Source: Elusimicrobium sp.
Lineage (GTDB): Bacteria; Elusimicrobiota; Elusimicrobia; Elusimicrobiales; Elusimicrobiaceae
NCBI GenBank assembly: GCA_015062115.1
Contig: SUVG01000006.1
Span: forward strand, 94,942 to 130,984
Direction of reading: 5' to 3'
Length of the DNA: 36,043 bases
Under the pieces are notes generated by a model, which saw only the letters and a program-made list of their open reading frames with translations, had not been told where the DNA came from and ran no database searches. Position numbers and translations under genes: made by a program. How positions within the stretch are numbered: position 1 is the stretch's first letter; each line of letters opens with the position of its first letter. Shown one piece after another: positions 7,972 to 16,121 of this stretch.

Positions 7972-8910
7972 TTATTCTTCCCAAATCATTTGGGCGCGTT
8001 TGTCTTCGGGCGTAACGGTGTTTTTATTGAGGTCAACCGTCCAAAGCCCGCAGGAAAAAGTGGACGCTTTCAGCGTGTCCGTGGTAAGGCCCGTGCGGGC
8101 ACGCGCCTGGCAACTTACACTCCACACTCCGTCCGTTTCCGTTTGATGAGGGTGTAAAATACGGTCGCTTAATAAAAAAAGTGCGCCTTGTTTTTTGTAG
8201 TTTTTATCCATGCGGTAGAAATACGCATCTATTTTGGCTCCCGCTTGGCGATGCACCAATGCTTCGGCTTGCTGTGCCGGAGAAGAGGCCGTTTGTGCAA
8301 GTTGTTTGGTTGATTTGCGTTTGGTGGTTTTCTTCTTGACGGGGGGCGTTTCTTCTTCGGGGAGCGTGTCGGCCTCTTGGTTTTGTGCCAGTTCGATTAA
8401 ATATGCATTTCTCCGTGCTTGTAAACGGCGGGCGGACTCTTCTATTTGGGCAAGACGGGCCGGGTTTTCCACTTCTTCGTAAGTCAGTTTTACCAGGCCT
8501 TTGGAGGAAATGCTTCCGCGAGGGGAAACCGTTACTTTGGTGGTATTAACAAAATTGGAGTGAGAAACTTTAAGCGTTATTTGGGCCGGTGAGTATTTGC
8601 GCGCGCGCCCGTAATAAGCCAGGTTGGCATCAAAATTTTTGTTAAAGTCCAGCACCACTTCTTCTTTATCGCTGCGCCAACAACAAGAAGAAATACAACT
8701 TTCCTGCAGGTTTAATTGTTCGGCGGCTTCCTGCGGCCAAAAATGTAAATTGAATTGATAGCAGGAATCATACTGTTTGCCGTCAAAGTCCGTCTTTTTG
8801 CCGTACACCTCCAACCAGGACTTGGTGGTAGCCACCCCGGAGTTATTCAGCGGGGTATAACACCCCGTCAGGCAAAAAATTAAGATTGCGGCCAAACAAG
8901 TTTTTTTCAT
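7972..8910 (-). CDS. Uncharacterised lipoprotein (312 aa)
   Basis: Exported lipoprotein with a type II signal peptide: MKKTCLAAILIF, then lipobox LTGC with lipidated Cys17. I do not recognise a family. The N-terminal half is rich in Cys and aromatics (FNLHFWPQEAAEQLN and a CISSCC cluster). A Lys/Thr/Ser-rich basic linker (VKKKTTKRKSTKQ, around residues 190-205) then separates it from a C-terminal domain ending in DLNKNTVTPEDKRAQMIWEE. The basic linker could touch peptidoglycan or lipopolysaccharide; this is a guess. The gene is divergent from the MscS channel, 40 bp between starts, and its -10 TATAAT ends 6 nt from the ATG, so the mRNA is probably leaderless. It converges on the AsmA gene across a shared terminator. 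Confidence 0.75.
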   Translation of the reverse strand: MKKTCLAAILIFCLTGCYTPLNNSGVATTKSWLEVYGKKTDFDGKQYDSCYQFNLHFWPQEAAEQLNLQESCISSCCWRSDKEEVVLDFNKNFDANLAYYGRARKYSPAQITLKVSHSNFVNTTKVTVSPRGSISSKGLVKLTYEEVENPARLAQIEESARRLQARRNAYLIELAQNQEADTLPEEETPPVKKKTTKRKSTKQLAQTASSPAQQAEALVHRQAGAKIDAYFYRMDKNYKKQGALFLLSDRILHPHQTETDGVWSVSCQARARTGLTTDTLKASTFSCGLWTVDLNKNTVTPEDKRAQMIWEE

Positions 8911-8916
8911 ACACTT

Positions 8917-8924
8917 ATTATAGT
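8917..8924. promoter_or_regulatory. Overlapping divergent -10 elements
   Basis: On minus, TATAAT (8922-8917) ends 6 nt before the lipoprotein ATG. On plus, TATAGT (8919-8924) overlaps it and could serve the MscS gene, leaving a leader of about 20 nt. I see no convincing -35 boxes. Only one polymerase could occupy this 8-bp block at a time, so expression of the two genes may be mutually exclusive per molecule. Confidence 0.4.
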
Positions 8925-8950
8925 AACTTTTTGAAGAAAGAGGTTTGTTT

Positions 8951-10213
8951 ATGCAATTTATTTTACCTTATATCGAACGCTTGCCCGGAATTCCGGATTC
9001 GTATAATATGTTGGTGGCACAGATTTTATCCGCGCTTGTTTTTTTACTGTTGCTTGCTTTATGTGCAAAAGTAGCCACTTGGGTGAGCAACCGGGTGTTT
9101 CCGAAACTCATTTCTAAACTGCATGCCGAAAAATGGGCCGAGGCGTTTTTGGAACATAAATTCTTTACGGCAGTCGGTGTTGTGGCGGCGGCGATTGTGG
9201 CTATCAACTGGCACAGTGTTTTTATCAGTGAGAATATCGCCTGGTTTGCCAATTTTATGGGAAAACTGACGGGTCTGTTTGTAATCCTTAGTTTTTCTTG
9301 GCTCTTTAATACTTTTTTGAATACGATTAACCACCTCTACGGACGAAATCCCAGTATTCCTCTTAAAGGGTTGGTGCAGGCCCTTAAAATTGTGCTTTTC
9401 TTGGGGGCGGGGCTTTTTGTGCTGTCGCTTTTGTTGGGGCGCAAACCGATGTATATTATCACCGGTTTATCGGCCTTGGCGGCGGTGTTTTCTTTAATTT
9501 TCAAAGATCCCATTTTAGGCTTTGCCGCCAGTATCCAGTTGACGACAAACAAGTTAATCAAAATAGGGGATTGGATTACCGTAGATTCTGCCGGCGCGGA
9601 CGGGGATATTGTGGATATTTCCCTTACTTGCGTGCGTGTACAGAACTTTGATAAAACCATCGTCAGCGTGCCTACTTACGATTTAATCAGCAAGCCTTTC
9701 AAAAACTGGAGCGGTATGTACGAAGCCAAAGCGCGCCGTATTCAACGCAGTATTTTGCTGGATATAGATACCGTGCGTTTTTTGGATAAGGAAACTTTTG
9801 AACGTCTTAAAAAAATTGATTTGTTAAAAGATTATTTAGCCGAGAAAGAAGCGGAAATAAAAGCTTTTAACGCCGAAAGAAATGTGAAGGAAAACATCTT
9901 AAACGGCCGTCACTTAACCAATGTGGGAACCTTCCGCAAATACGCGGAACTCTATTTGGCTTCCCGCCCGTATGTGGTGTCGAATAACCCGAATTTTACT
10001 TTAATGGTTCGTCAGTTGAAGCAAAACCCCCAAGGCTTACCGCTCGAAGTATATTGCTTTTTGAACACGACCGTATGGTTAGATTACGAAAGACTCCAAA
10101 GCGATATCTTCGACCATTTGTTCTCCGTCCTTCCGGAGTTTGGCCTGTACGCTTACCAACAACCCAGCGGCCGAAATGTGGCGGAAGGGGTAAAAGAACT
10201 TCTCAAAAAATAG
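8951..10213 (+). CDS. ybdG: YbdG-type MscS-family mechanosensitive channel
   Basis: Inner-membrane small-conductance mechanosensitive channel of the MscS superfamily, YbdG/MscM-like branch (420 aa), releasing solutes under hypo-osmotic tension. Several hydrophobic N-terminal segments (about residues 20-40, 70-88, 95-115, 138-160) precede the pore helix region ITGLSALAAVFSLIFKDPIL (about 172-191). This is followed by the beta domain with IGDWITV, GDIVDISLTCVRVQNFDKTIVSVPTYDLIS and FKNWSGM, a close match to the YbdG signature. A charged helix (about 280-310) is the insertion typical of this subgroup. ATG 8951 is preferred over the upstream TTG because an AGAAAGAGG site lies 7 nt ahead. It ends at a strong bidirectional terminator shared with galT. 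Confidence 0.9.
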   Translation: MQFILPYIERLPGIPDSYNMLVAQILSALVFLLLLALCAKVATWVSNRVFPKLISKLHAEKWAEAFLEHKFFTAVGVVAAAIVAINWHSVFISENIAWFANFMGKLTGLFVILSFSWLFNTFLNTINHLYGRNPSIPLKGLVQALKIVLFLGAGLFVLSLLLGRKPMYIITGLSALAAVFSLIFKDPILGFAASIQLTTNKLIKIGDWITVDSAGADGDIVDISLTCVRVQNFDKTIVSVPTYDLISKPFKNWSGMYEAKARRIQRSILLDIDTVRFLDKETFERLKKIDLLKDYLAEKEAEIKAFNAERNVKENILNGRHLTNVGTFRKYAELYLASRPYVVSNNPNFTLMVRQLKQNPQGLPLEVYCFLNTTVWLDYERLQSDIFDHLFSVLPEFGLYAYQQPSGRNVAEGVKELLKK

Positions 10214-10221
10214 CAACCAAA

Positions 10222-10258
10222 CAAAAACCGGGAGAGAAAATATCTCTCCCGGTCTTTT
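10222..10258. terminator. Bidirectional terminator, mscS / gal operon
   Basis: A perfect 10-bp stem ACCGGGAGAG/CTCTCCCGGT with a 7-nt loop, A-rich on the left and TCTTTT on the right. It lies between the convergent mscS and galT ends. Confidence 0.88.
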
Positions 10259-10271
10259 CATCTCTAATGCG

Positions 10272-11777
10272 TTATAGTTTTTTGATAAAACGCTTAAAGG
10301 CTTCCACGCCTTCGGGGGTTCGTTTGTAAACACCGGCATATTCCAGCACTTGGGCAAATACTTTGCCCACTTCCGCTTGCAAAATGGCGGCGGCATTATC
10401 CGCTGTGAAGGAGTGTTTAGCCAACAGTTTTTCCGCCCAATCGGCGTGTTTATTAAGCGTTTCGTCCTTGCGTATGGCAGTGATATCTTTTTTAATTAAA
10501 AGTGCTTGCAACCCTTTTAATTCCTGTGCCAGGCGCGCGGGTAATACCGCAAGGCCCATTACTTCAATGAGGCCGATATTTTCTTTTTTAATATGGTGTA
10601 CTTCCGCGTGGGGGTGGAAAATACCCATGGGAAATTCCTGCGTAGTGCGGTTGTTGCGCAGGACTAAATCTAACTCAAAAGTTTTTCCGCGTCGGCGGGC
10701 AATCGGCGTAACGGTGTTGTGGGGGGTGTTTTGGGTTTTAGCCAAAATATCCGCTTTCGGGTCGCTGTAGGTACGCCATTTTTTAAGGATATATTCGCCG
10801 GCATCTATCAAATCTTTTTTGCTTCCGTTTAAGCGAATTACGCTCATTGGCCATTTGACGATACCTGCCTTTACCCGCGGGAATTTAGGCAGTTTGAAGG
10901 AAATTTCCACCGGGGCTTTAGCCATGGCAAAGGTGTAGCGTCCGCCCTGGAAATGGTCGTGCGTTAAGATAGAGCCGCCCACAATCGGTAAGTCCGCATT
11001 GGAGCCCACAAAATAGTGCGGCAGCAAGTCCACAAAGTTTAAGAGTCTTTCAAAACTTTTGCGCGTTAACTTCATCGGTTCGTGCTTGCCGGAAAGCAAA
11101 ATGCAGTGTTCGTTGTAATACACATACGGAGAGTATTGTAAGTACCACGGTTGGCCGTCTTTTAATAAATCAAGCGGTACTAAACGCAGGTTCTGGCGCG
11201 CCGGGTGATTGATGCGCCCCGCGTAACCTTCGTTTTCTTTGCAAAGAAGGCAAGACGGATAGGCGGAGGCTTTCATTTTTAGGGCGGCGGCGATATCCTT
11301 GGGGTCTTTTTCCGGTTTGGACATATTGATAGTGATATCCAAGTTCCCGTAAGGCGTACGGGACTTCCAGGCTAAATTTTTGGCTACGCGTTCGGTGCGG
11401 ATATAATCCAGTGCGCGGGCATCGTGATAAAATTTGTCCGTGGCGGCTTTGGGTGATTTTTTGTGTAAGCGGTAAAATTCTTCCGTTACATAGGAAGGCT
11501 GCCCTGCAAACACACCCATCAGGCGCGTATCAAACAAATCACGCATGGTTACCGTATCGGGCGAAATAAGGCCTTGCTTGGCGGCATAGTCGCAGATTTG
11601 TTTGAGGATTTCGCACGGGTATTGGGGTGTTTTTCCCTTAAAGCCGGAGGGGGTATAGTCATCTAAATGCAAAAGGGCAAGCAGTTGGTTGACGGCCCAA
11701 GCGCGGTCGCGCGGGGCGAGGAGTTTTTCGTTAATGGCGTAAGCAACCAGTTGGTCAATCAGTAAGTTAATGTTCAT
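10272..11777 (-). CDS. galT: UDP-glucose--hexose-1-phosphate uridylyltransferase, class II GalT
   Basis: Cytosolic Leloir enzyme exchanging UMP between UDP-glucose and galactose 1-phosphate to give UDP-galactose and glucose 1-phosphate. The 501-residue length and motifs match the class II type of Firmicutes rather than the roughly 350-residue class I enzyme. Seen: the N-terminal INLLIDQLVAYA helix, RDLFDTRLMGVF, ICDYAAKQGLI, YPSCLLCKENEGYAGR, YYNEHCILLSGKHEPM, GGSILTHDHFQGGRYTFAM (catalytic His region) and MGIFHPHAEVHHIKKENIGLIEVMGLAVLPARL. ATG at 11777 is preferred over an upstream in-frame start because AAGAGG precedes it and the longer version would run into galE. It is the last gene of galM-galK-galE-galT, 8 bp after the galE stop. 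Confidence 0.95.
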   Translation of the reverse strand: MNINLLIDQLVAYAINEKLLAPRDRAWAVNQLLALLHLDDYTPSGFKGKTPQYPCEILKQICDYAAKQGLISPDTVTMRDLFDTRLMGVFAGQPSYVTEEFYRLHKKSPKAATDKFYHDARALDYIRTERVAKNLAWKSRTPYGNLDITINMSKPEKDPKDIAAALKMKASAYPSCLLCKENEGYAGRINHPARQNLRLVPLDLLKDGQPWYLQYSPYVYYNEHCILLSGKHEPMKLTRKSFERLLNFVDLLPHYFVGSNADLPIVGGSILTHDHFQGGRYTFAMAKAPVEISFKLPKFPRVKAGIVKWPMSVIRLNGSKKDLIDAGEYILKKWRTYSDPKADILAKTQNTPHNTVTPIARRRGKTFELDLVLRNNRTTQEFPMGIFHPHAEVHHIKKENIGLIEVMGLAVLPARLAQELKGLQALLIKKDITAIRKDETLNKHADWAEKLLAKHSFTADNAAAILQAEVGKVFAQVLEYAGVYKRTPEGVEAFKRFIKKL

Positions 11778-11785
11778 AGGGCCTC

Positions 11786-12760
11786 TTAATACTTGCGGTT
11801 TTGTTCCCATTTCCACGCCGTTTCAATGATGCGGGTGAGGTTGTATTCGGGTTTCCAACCCAGTACCGTTTGGGCTTTTGTGCTGTCTGCCACCAACACG
11901 GCGGGGTCTCCTGCGCGGCGGGGGGCTACTTCCACTTTGAAATCAATACCCGTAATGTGTTTGGCTTCTTTTACCAGTTCCGCAACGCTGTATCCGTTGC
12001 CGCTACCGAGGTTGAAGCGTTCGCTGGTGTTATCCTTAAACATTTTTTCCAGGGCCAAAATATGGGCGCGGGCCAAATCGTTTACATGCACATAATCACG
12101 CACACAGGTGCCGTCCGGGGTGGGGTAATCGTCCCCGAACATTTTAATGCTGGGGCGTTTGCCGGCAGCGGCTTGCAACACAATGGGAATCAGGTGCGAT
12201 TCGGGGTCGTGCGATTCGCCGATTTCTCCGCTGTCGTCGGCACCGCTGGCATTAAAGTAACGCAGTGCGGTAGATTTTAGGCCGTAGGCTTCGTCAAAAT
12301 CTGCGAGCATTTTTTCTACCATCAGTTTGGTGTTCCCATAGGGGTTGATGGGAAGTTGCGGGTGGGTTTCATCTATCTTTTCTTTAACCGGTTCCCCGAA
12401 AGTAGCCGCCGTGGAAGAAAATACAAAATACTTCACATTGTTTTCCACCATGGAATCGAGCAAATTGAGCACCTTGGAAACATTGTTATGATAGTATTTG
12501 GAGGGTTCCTTCACGCTTTCGCCTACTTCAATAAAGGCCGCAAAGTGCATCACGGCATCAATATGATGTTTTTGGAACACTTCCGCCAGGCGTGCTTTGT
12601 CGCCTAAATCTCCTTCTTCAAAAGGATAGGCGGATACGGCCTCGCGATGGCCTTTGGAAAGGTTGTCAAATACAACAGGGTTGTACCCTTTTGCGGCTAA
12701 CATTTTTACGGTGTGGGAACCGATGTATCCCGCGCCGCCGATAACTAAAATATTTTTCAT
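11786..12760 (-). CDS. galE: UDP-glucose 4-epimerase
   Basis: Cytosolic NAD-dependent short-chain dehydrogenase/reductase fold enzyme interconverting UDP-galactose and UDP-glucose. At 324 residues it is normal length. Seen: the Rossmann motif GGAGYIGSH at residues 8-16, the FDNLSKGH cofactor loop at 31-38, HFAAFIEVGES at 72-82, the catalytic serine-threonine region SSTAATFGEP (about 115-124) and Tyr141-x3-Lys145 in PYGNTK, RYFNASGAD, and the RDYVHVNDLA substrate loop. It both completes the Leloir pathway and can supply UDP-galactose for surface glycans. It lies 52 bp downstream of galK, with nothing recognisable in that gap, and 8 bp upstream of galT. Confidence 0.96.
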   Translation of the reverse strand: MKNILVIGGAGYIGSHTVKMLAAKGYNPVVFDNLSKGHREAVSAYPFEEGDLGDKARLAEVFQKHHIDAVMHFAAFIEVGESVKEPSKYYHNNVSKVLNLLDSMVENNVKYFVFSSTAATFGEPVKEKIDETHPQLPINPYGNTKLMVEKMLADFDEAYGLKSTALRYFNASGADDSGEIGESHDPESHLIPIVLQAAAGKRPSIKMFGDDYPTPDGTCVRDYVHVNDLARAHILALEKMFKDNTSERFNLGSGNGYSVAELVKEAKHITGIDFKVEVAPRRAGDPAVLVADSTKAQTVLGWKPEYNLTRIIETAWKWEQNRKY

Positions 12761-12812
12761 GGTTTCCTCTTTTTTAAGTTTGCCCGAAACAGGCGGTTTT
12801 GTCAGTTAAAAT

Positions 12813-13985
12813 TTAATACATTTTTTCCATTTTGCGGGCCGGGCCGCCGATGGAAGCAATGTAAAAATCTGCCTTTAAGCCGGTTTTATCCAGGTAGGTT
12901 TGCCCGACACGGTCGATAAAGTTTTTTACATGAGGGTCTTTTACAAGCGCAATGGCACAACCGCCGAAGCCGGCCCCCGTCATGCGCGCCCCGAGTACGC
13001 CTTGCTGTGCCCAAGCGGCTTCCACCAAGGCATCAAGTTCCTTACCCGTTACTTCGTAATCTTCCTGCAGAGACTTATGCGAGGCGTTCATCAGTTTGCC
13101 GAAAGTTTCCACATCGCCTTCTTTAAGTTTTTGCACGGCTTGCAGTGTCCGTTCGTTTTCGTACACAGCGTGTTTGGCGCGTTTTTGTTCTACGGGGTTT
13201 TCGATTAAATGTTTGTTGGCTTCAAATTCGGCGGAAGAAAGTTCTCCCAATGATTTGATGTTTAATCGGGTTTGCAGGGCTTGCAAGGCGCGTTCGCACT
13301 CGCCGCGTCTTTCGTTGTATTTGGAATCGGCAAGTTCTCGGCGTTTGTTGGTGTTCATGATAACGATGGATAAGCCTTTTAAGTCCAAAGGGGCATATTC
13401 GTAATCAAGCGTGTTGCAATCCAGCAAAATGGCATGGCCTTCTTTGCCCATGCCGATAGCAAATTGATCCATAATACCGCAATTCATGCCTACAAATTTA
13501 TTTTCGGCTTCTTGGCAGAACTTTACCAGTTCCACCTGCGGAATACAAAGAGAGAAAACTTCGTTCATAGCTACGGCGGTGGCCAGTTCTATGGACGCGG
13601 AAGAAGACAGCCCCGCCCCGTTGGGGATATCGCCCCAAAACATAAGTTCAAAGCCTTGGTTAATGTTGTAGCCGTGGTTTTGCAGGGTTTTGATGACGCC
13701 TAAAGGGTAATTGGCCCAATCCTGTTCTTTGGAATAGGAAATATTGTCCAAATCGGTTTCAATGATTCCTTTTTCGGGAAAATTTAAGGAGTGTAGGTGA
13801 ATTTTTTTGTCATCGCGTTTGCAGAAAACACAATGCGTACCGAACGAAAGCGCACATGGAAATACATGACCGCCGTTGTAGTCGGTATGTTCACCGATTA
13901 AGTTTACGCGTCCGGGCGCGAAAAAGTATAATTTTTCCTTTTTGAAAACTTCGTTAAATTTACTTCTTAAAGATAATTGATTCAT
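12813..13985 (-). CDS. galK: Galactokinase
   Basis: Cytosolic GHMP-family kinase that phosphorylates alpha-D-galactose with ATP to galactose 1-phosphate. The 390-residue length is typical. Seen: the galactokinase signature GRVNLIGEHTDYNGG at residues 25-39, the GHMP ATP-binding loop PNGAGLSSSASIEL (about 121-134), the catalytic Asp in MNCGIMDQFA, and the C-terminal GARMTGAGFGGCAIALV motif. All expected residues are present. It is 15 bp downstream of the galM stop and is preceded by a TAGGAGAA ribosome site. Confidence 0.96.
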   Translation of the reverse strand: MNQLSLRSKFNEVFKKEKLYFFAPGRVNLIGEHTDYNGGHVFPCALSFGTHCVFCKRDDKKIHLHSLNFPEKGIIETDLDNISYSKEQDWANYPLGVIKTLQNHGYNINQGFELMFWGDIPNGAGLSSSASIELATAVAMNEVFSLCIPQVELVKFCQEAENKFVGMNCGIMDQFAIGMGKEGHAILLDCNTLDYEYAPLDLKGLSIVIMNTNKRRELADSKYNERRGECERALQALQTRLNIKSLGELSSAEFEANKHLIENPVEQKRAKHAVYENERTLQAVQKLKEGDVETFGKLMNASHKSLQEDYEVTGKELDALVEAAWAQQGVLGARMTGAGFGGCAIALVKDPHVKNFIDRVGQTYLDKTGLKADFYIASIGGPARKMEKMY

Positions 13986-14000
13986 GTGTTTTCTCCTAAA

Positions 14001-14939
14001 TTACAGAATCTTCATGCTAAATTTCCAGGTATAACTTCCTTTCGGCCCTACGACGGCTACCCGGCGGATTTTATTGGCGGCGTAGAGGTCGTCATAGATG
14101 CCGGTGCAGGGTTCCAGGGCGATGTTGTAATCTCCGCGGTATCCGCCTTGGGTTTTCCAAACGCCCAAGTAGGGTACTTTTTCCGCATCGTATTGATAGA
14201 TGAGTTGTTCGCCGCTGTCGGTATGTTCAATGCCGCACCACCCTTCCGAGTTGGGAGAGGTAAAGTAAAATTTTTCGCAAGTTTGTGCGCTTGCGGGTTC
14301 GGTGGCGGCTAAATCAAAAGGTTGTCCGTTTTCATCTTGCGTAACAGGGTAGGGGTGTCGGGTTCCCCAAGGGCCTAAATGGCGGGAGGAGTGTTCCACC
14401 GTCATTACCTGTGTTAAATTTTTGGGGATAAGAAGCCGTGTGGCCGGGGAACAGGCCAGCAGACAATGCGGCGTCCAAATAAATTTGAAATCTTCTTCTG
14501 CCGTGTTTTGCACGCAATACTCGAAGAAAACCTGATTGTCTTTTAAGGTAACCGTGCGCGAAAAAATATAAGGCAATTTTTGGCTTTGGACTACGGCCTT
14601 TACCTGGGAGTTTTCCGGCGAAAAAACAGTTTGCCATTTCATTGCCCACACTTCGCCGTGATCGGGAATCAGAATACCCTTAAACGACCCGTCGGGGTAT
14701 GGGCATTCGTCAATGGAGGGGAAAACTTCGTCAAACCCGCTGGAATCATATTGCGAAAACGGCGCCGCGTATGGCGGAAGCCGCAAGGTTTCTTCCTTGG
14801 CCTGAAAGAGAAATTCTCTGCCTGTTTTTTTATGTACCAAACTGGCTATTTTGCAGGCATAGTCGGGCAGGAAAGTTATTTTGATAACATCGTTTTCCAA
14901 CTCATAACTGCGAAGACCTTTATAGGTGTTTGTGGGCAT
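14001..14939 (-). CDS. galM: Aldose 1-epimerase family protein (galactose mutarotase)
   Basis: Beta-sandwich mutarotase-family protein (312 aa) that should convert beta-D-galactose to the alpha anomer used by galactokinase. Seen: GLRSYELENDVIKITFLPDYACKIASLV at the N-terminus, GFDEVFPSIDECPYP (residues about 70-84), ILIPDHGEVWAMKW, the histidine-bearing strand FKWTPHCLLAC in its family variant form (FIWTPHCLLAC), and NIALEPCTGIYDD near the C-terminus. It is divergent from E. coli GalM and closer to the broad aldose 1-epimerase superfamily, so function rests partly on being the first gene of the gal operon. GAGGAA lies just before the ATG. No separate promoter could be assigned in the 43-bp gap after cdd, which is mostly occupied by a terminator hairpin. 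Confidence 0.85.
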   Translation of the reverse strand: MPTNTYKGLRSYELENDVIKITFLPDYACKIASLVHKKTGREFLFQAKEETLRLPPYAAPFSQYDSSGFDEVFPSIDECPYPDGSFKGILIPDHGEVWAMKWQTVFSPENSQVKAVVQSQKLPYIFSRTVTLKDNQVFFEYCVQNTAEEDFKFIWTPHCLLACSPATRLLIPKNLTQVMTVEHSSRHLGPWGTRHPYPVTQDENGQPFDLAATEPASAQTCEKFYFTSPNSEGWCGIEHTDSGEQLIYQYDAEKVPYLGVWKTQGGYRGDYNIALEPCTGIYDDLYAANKIRRVAVVGPKGSYTWKFSMKIL

Positions 14940-14950
14940 AAGTTTCCTCG

Positions 14951-14980
14951 AAAAAAACGCGCATATAAAATGCGCGTTTT
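14951..14980 (-). terminator. Terminator between cdd and galM
   Basis: The stem AAAACGCGCA/TGCGCGTTTT has a 7-nt loop and, on the minus strand, is followed by a T run. It separates cdd from the gal operon 12 bp before galM. Partial read-through could be the way galM is expressed. Confidence 0.75.
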
Positions 14981-14982
14981 AT

Positions 14983-15417
14983 TTATTTTTCAGTAAATTT
15001 AACGAACGGAAACGGCAAGAGTTCTTTTAGTTTTTTGCAATAGACGGTGCGTTTTGTTCCGTCTAAAACCGCCATGTAAATAGGGGTATCGGGTGATAAA
15101 AATTCGCTCATTACCTGGCGGCAGGCTCCGCAAGGGGAATTAAATGCCATTCCCGGCACTTTTTGTGTTACCAAAGCAAGCGCACGGAAACGACGATGAC
15201 CCGCACTGATAGCACTAAACAGAGCACTTCTTTCGGCGCAAATGGTAGAACCGTAACCGGCATTTTCAATGTTGGTACCGCCAAAAACATTTCCGTCTTT
15301 GGTCAGAACAGCTGCACCCACTTTGAAGTGAGAGTATGGCGAATAAGAATTTTCGCGTGTCTTTTGCGCTACATCAAGCAGCGCGGTAATTTCTTCTTTA
15401 GTAAGTGGTTTGCTCAT
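14983..15417 (-). CDS. cdd: Cytidine deaminase
   Basis: Cytosolic zinc enzyme deaminating cytidine and deoxycytidine to uridine and deoxyuridine in pyrimidine salvage. The 144-residue size fits the small tetrameric class. Seen: SPYSHFKVGAAVLTKDG near the N-terminus, TNIENAGYGSTICAERSALF with zinc Cys and catalytic Glu, and PCGACRQVMSEF with the two further zinc cysteines. The start has AAAGG only one nucleotide from the ATG, too close for a normal ribosome site. A promoter TTGACT-N16-TAGAAT ends 6 nt upstream, so the mRNA is predicted to be leaderless. Confidence 0.95.
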   Translation of the reverse strand: MSKPLTKEEITALLDVAQKTRENSYSPYSHFKVGAAVLTKDGNVFGGTNIENAGYGSTICAERSALFSAISAGHRRFRALALVTQKVPGMAFNSPCGACRQVMSEFLSPDTPIYMAVLDGTKRTVYCKKLKELLPFPFVKFTEK

Positions 15418-15423
15418 ACCTTT

Positions 15424-15451
15424 ATTCTATAATACAGGCGGAAAAAGTCAA
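15424..15451 (-). promoter_or_regulatory. cdd promoter, predicted leaderless start
   Basis: On minus, TTGACT (15451-15446) and TAGAAT (15429-15424) are 16 bp apart. The -10 ends 6 nt before ATG 15417, placing +1 at or next to the start codon. Confidence 0.55.
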
Positions 15452-15491
15452 GTTTTTTTGCACGCGCGTATGGGGGAGAGATAAGGGAATT

Positions 15492-15500
15492 TGTTATAAT
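15492..15500 (+). promoter_or_regulatory. Extended -10 promoter of SGNH esterase gene
   Basis: TGTTATAAT is a perfect TGn-extended -10. The -35 region is not recognisable, as expected for this class. Transcription would start near 15507, immediately at GAGGG (15506-15510), which is the ribosome site 7 nt from the ATG. Confidence 0.6.
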
Positions 15501-15517
15501 AAACTGAGGGATATTTT

Positions 15518-16120
15518 ATGAAAAAATGGATGATTCTTTTGGGAGCCGCTGTATTGGGGCTCTATTTATTTATGGATAAATCTGCCGATATTAAAAATAT
15601 AAATAACGAGGGGGCCGTCATTGTGGCGTTTGGCGATAGTTTAACCGCCGGCTACGGTGCGCCCAAAGGGGCTTCTTACCCGGATATGTTAGCCCAAAAA
15701 ATAACGATGCCCGTTGTGAACCTGGGTCTTTCCGGCGAGACGGCTGCCCACGCACCTACGCGTTTGGCACAGGTATTGGAACAAAAACCGTATATGGTAC
15801 TTATCGAATTCGGTGCCAACGATTTCATGCAACGGCGCGATCAGGAAATTGCCTGGCAGGCTGTTTCGCAAATTGTTGATGAAGTGCAAAAAGCAGGTGC
15901 CATTGCCGTTATTGTGGATACGGGCGGCCCGGGCATGGGGGCTTATACGCGTGCATACAAAAAAATGGCCAAGGAAAAACAAGCCGTTTTTGTACCGGGT
16001 ATTTTGAAAGATATTTTTAATAAACGCCAGTACAAGTCCGACTCGGTACACCCCAACGCGGCAGGCTATGCCATTGTGGCCGAGCATGTATATACCCACA
16101 TTAAACCTTACTTAAAATAA
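15518..16120 (+). CDS. SGNH/GDSL hydrolase, TesA-like arylesterase
   Basis: A 200-residue SGNH-fold esterase or lysophospholipase of the TesA type. An N-terminal hydrophobic segment (residues about 4-19) acts as a signal or membrane anchor, so it probably works in the periplasm. Seen: block I FGDSLTAGYG with nucleophile Ser41, block II Gly in LGLSGET (about 70-75), block III GAND with Asn101, and block V DSVHPN with Asp175 and His178. All catalytic residues are present. It is followed one base later by a phospholipase-D-fold lipoprotein, so the pair may act together on lipids or acylated substrates in the envelope; that link is inferred from the operon. Confidence 0.9.
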   Translation: MKKWMILLGAAVLGLYLFMDKSADIKNINNEGAVIVAFGDSLTAGYGAPKGASYPDMLAQKITMPVVNLGLSGETAAHAPTRLAQVLEQKPYMVLIEFGANDFMQRRDQEIAWQAVSQIVDEVQKAGAIAVIVDTGGPGMGAYTRAYKKMAKEKQAVFVPGILKDIFNKRQYKSDSVHPNAAGYAIVAEHVYTHIKPYLK

Positions 16121-16121
16121 T

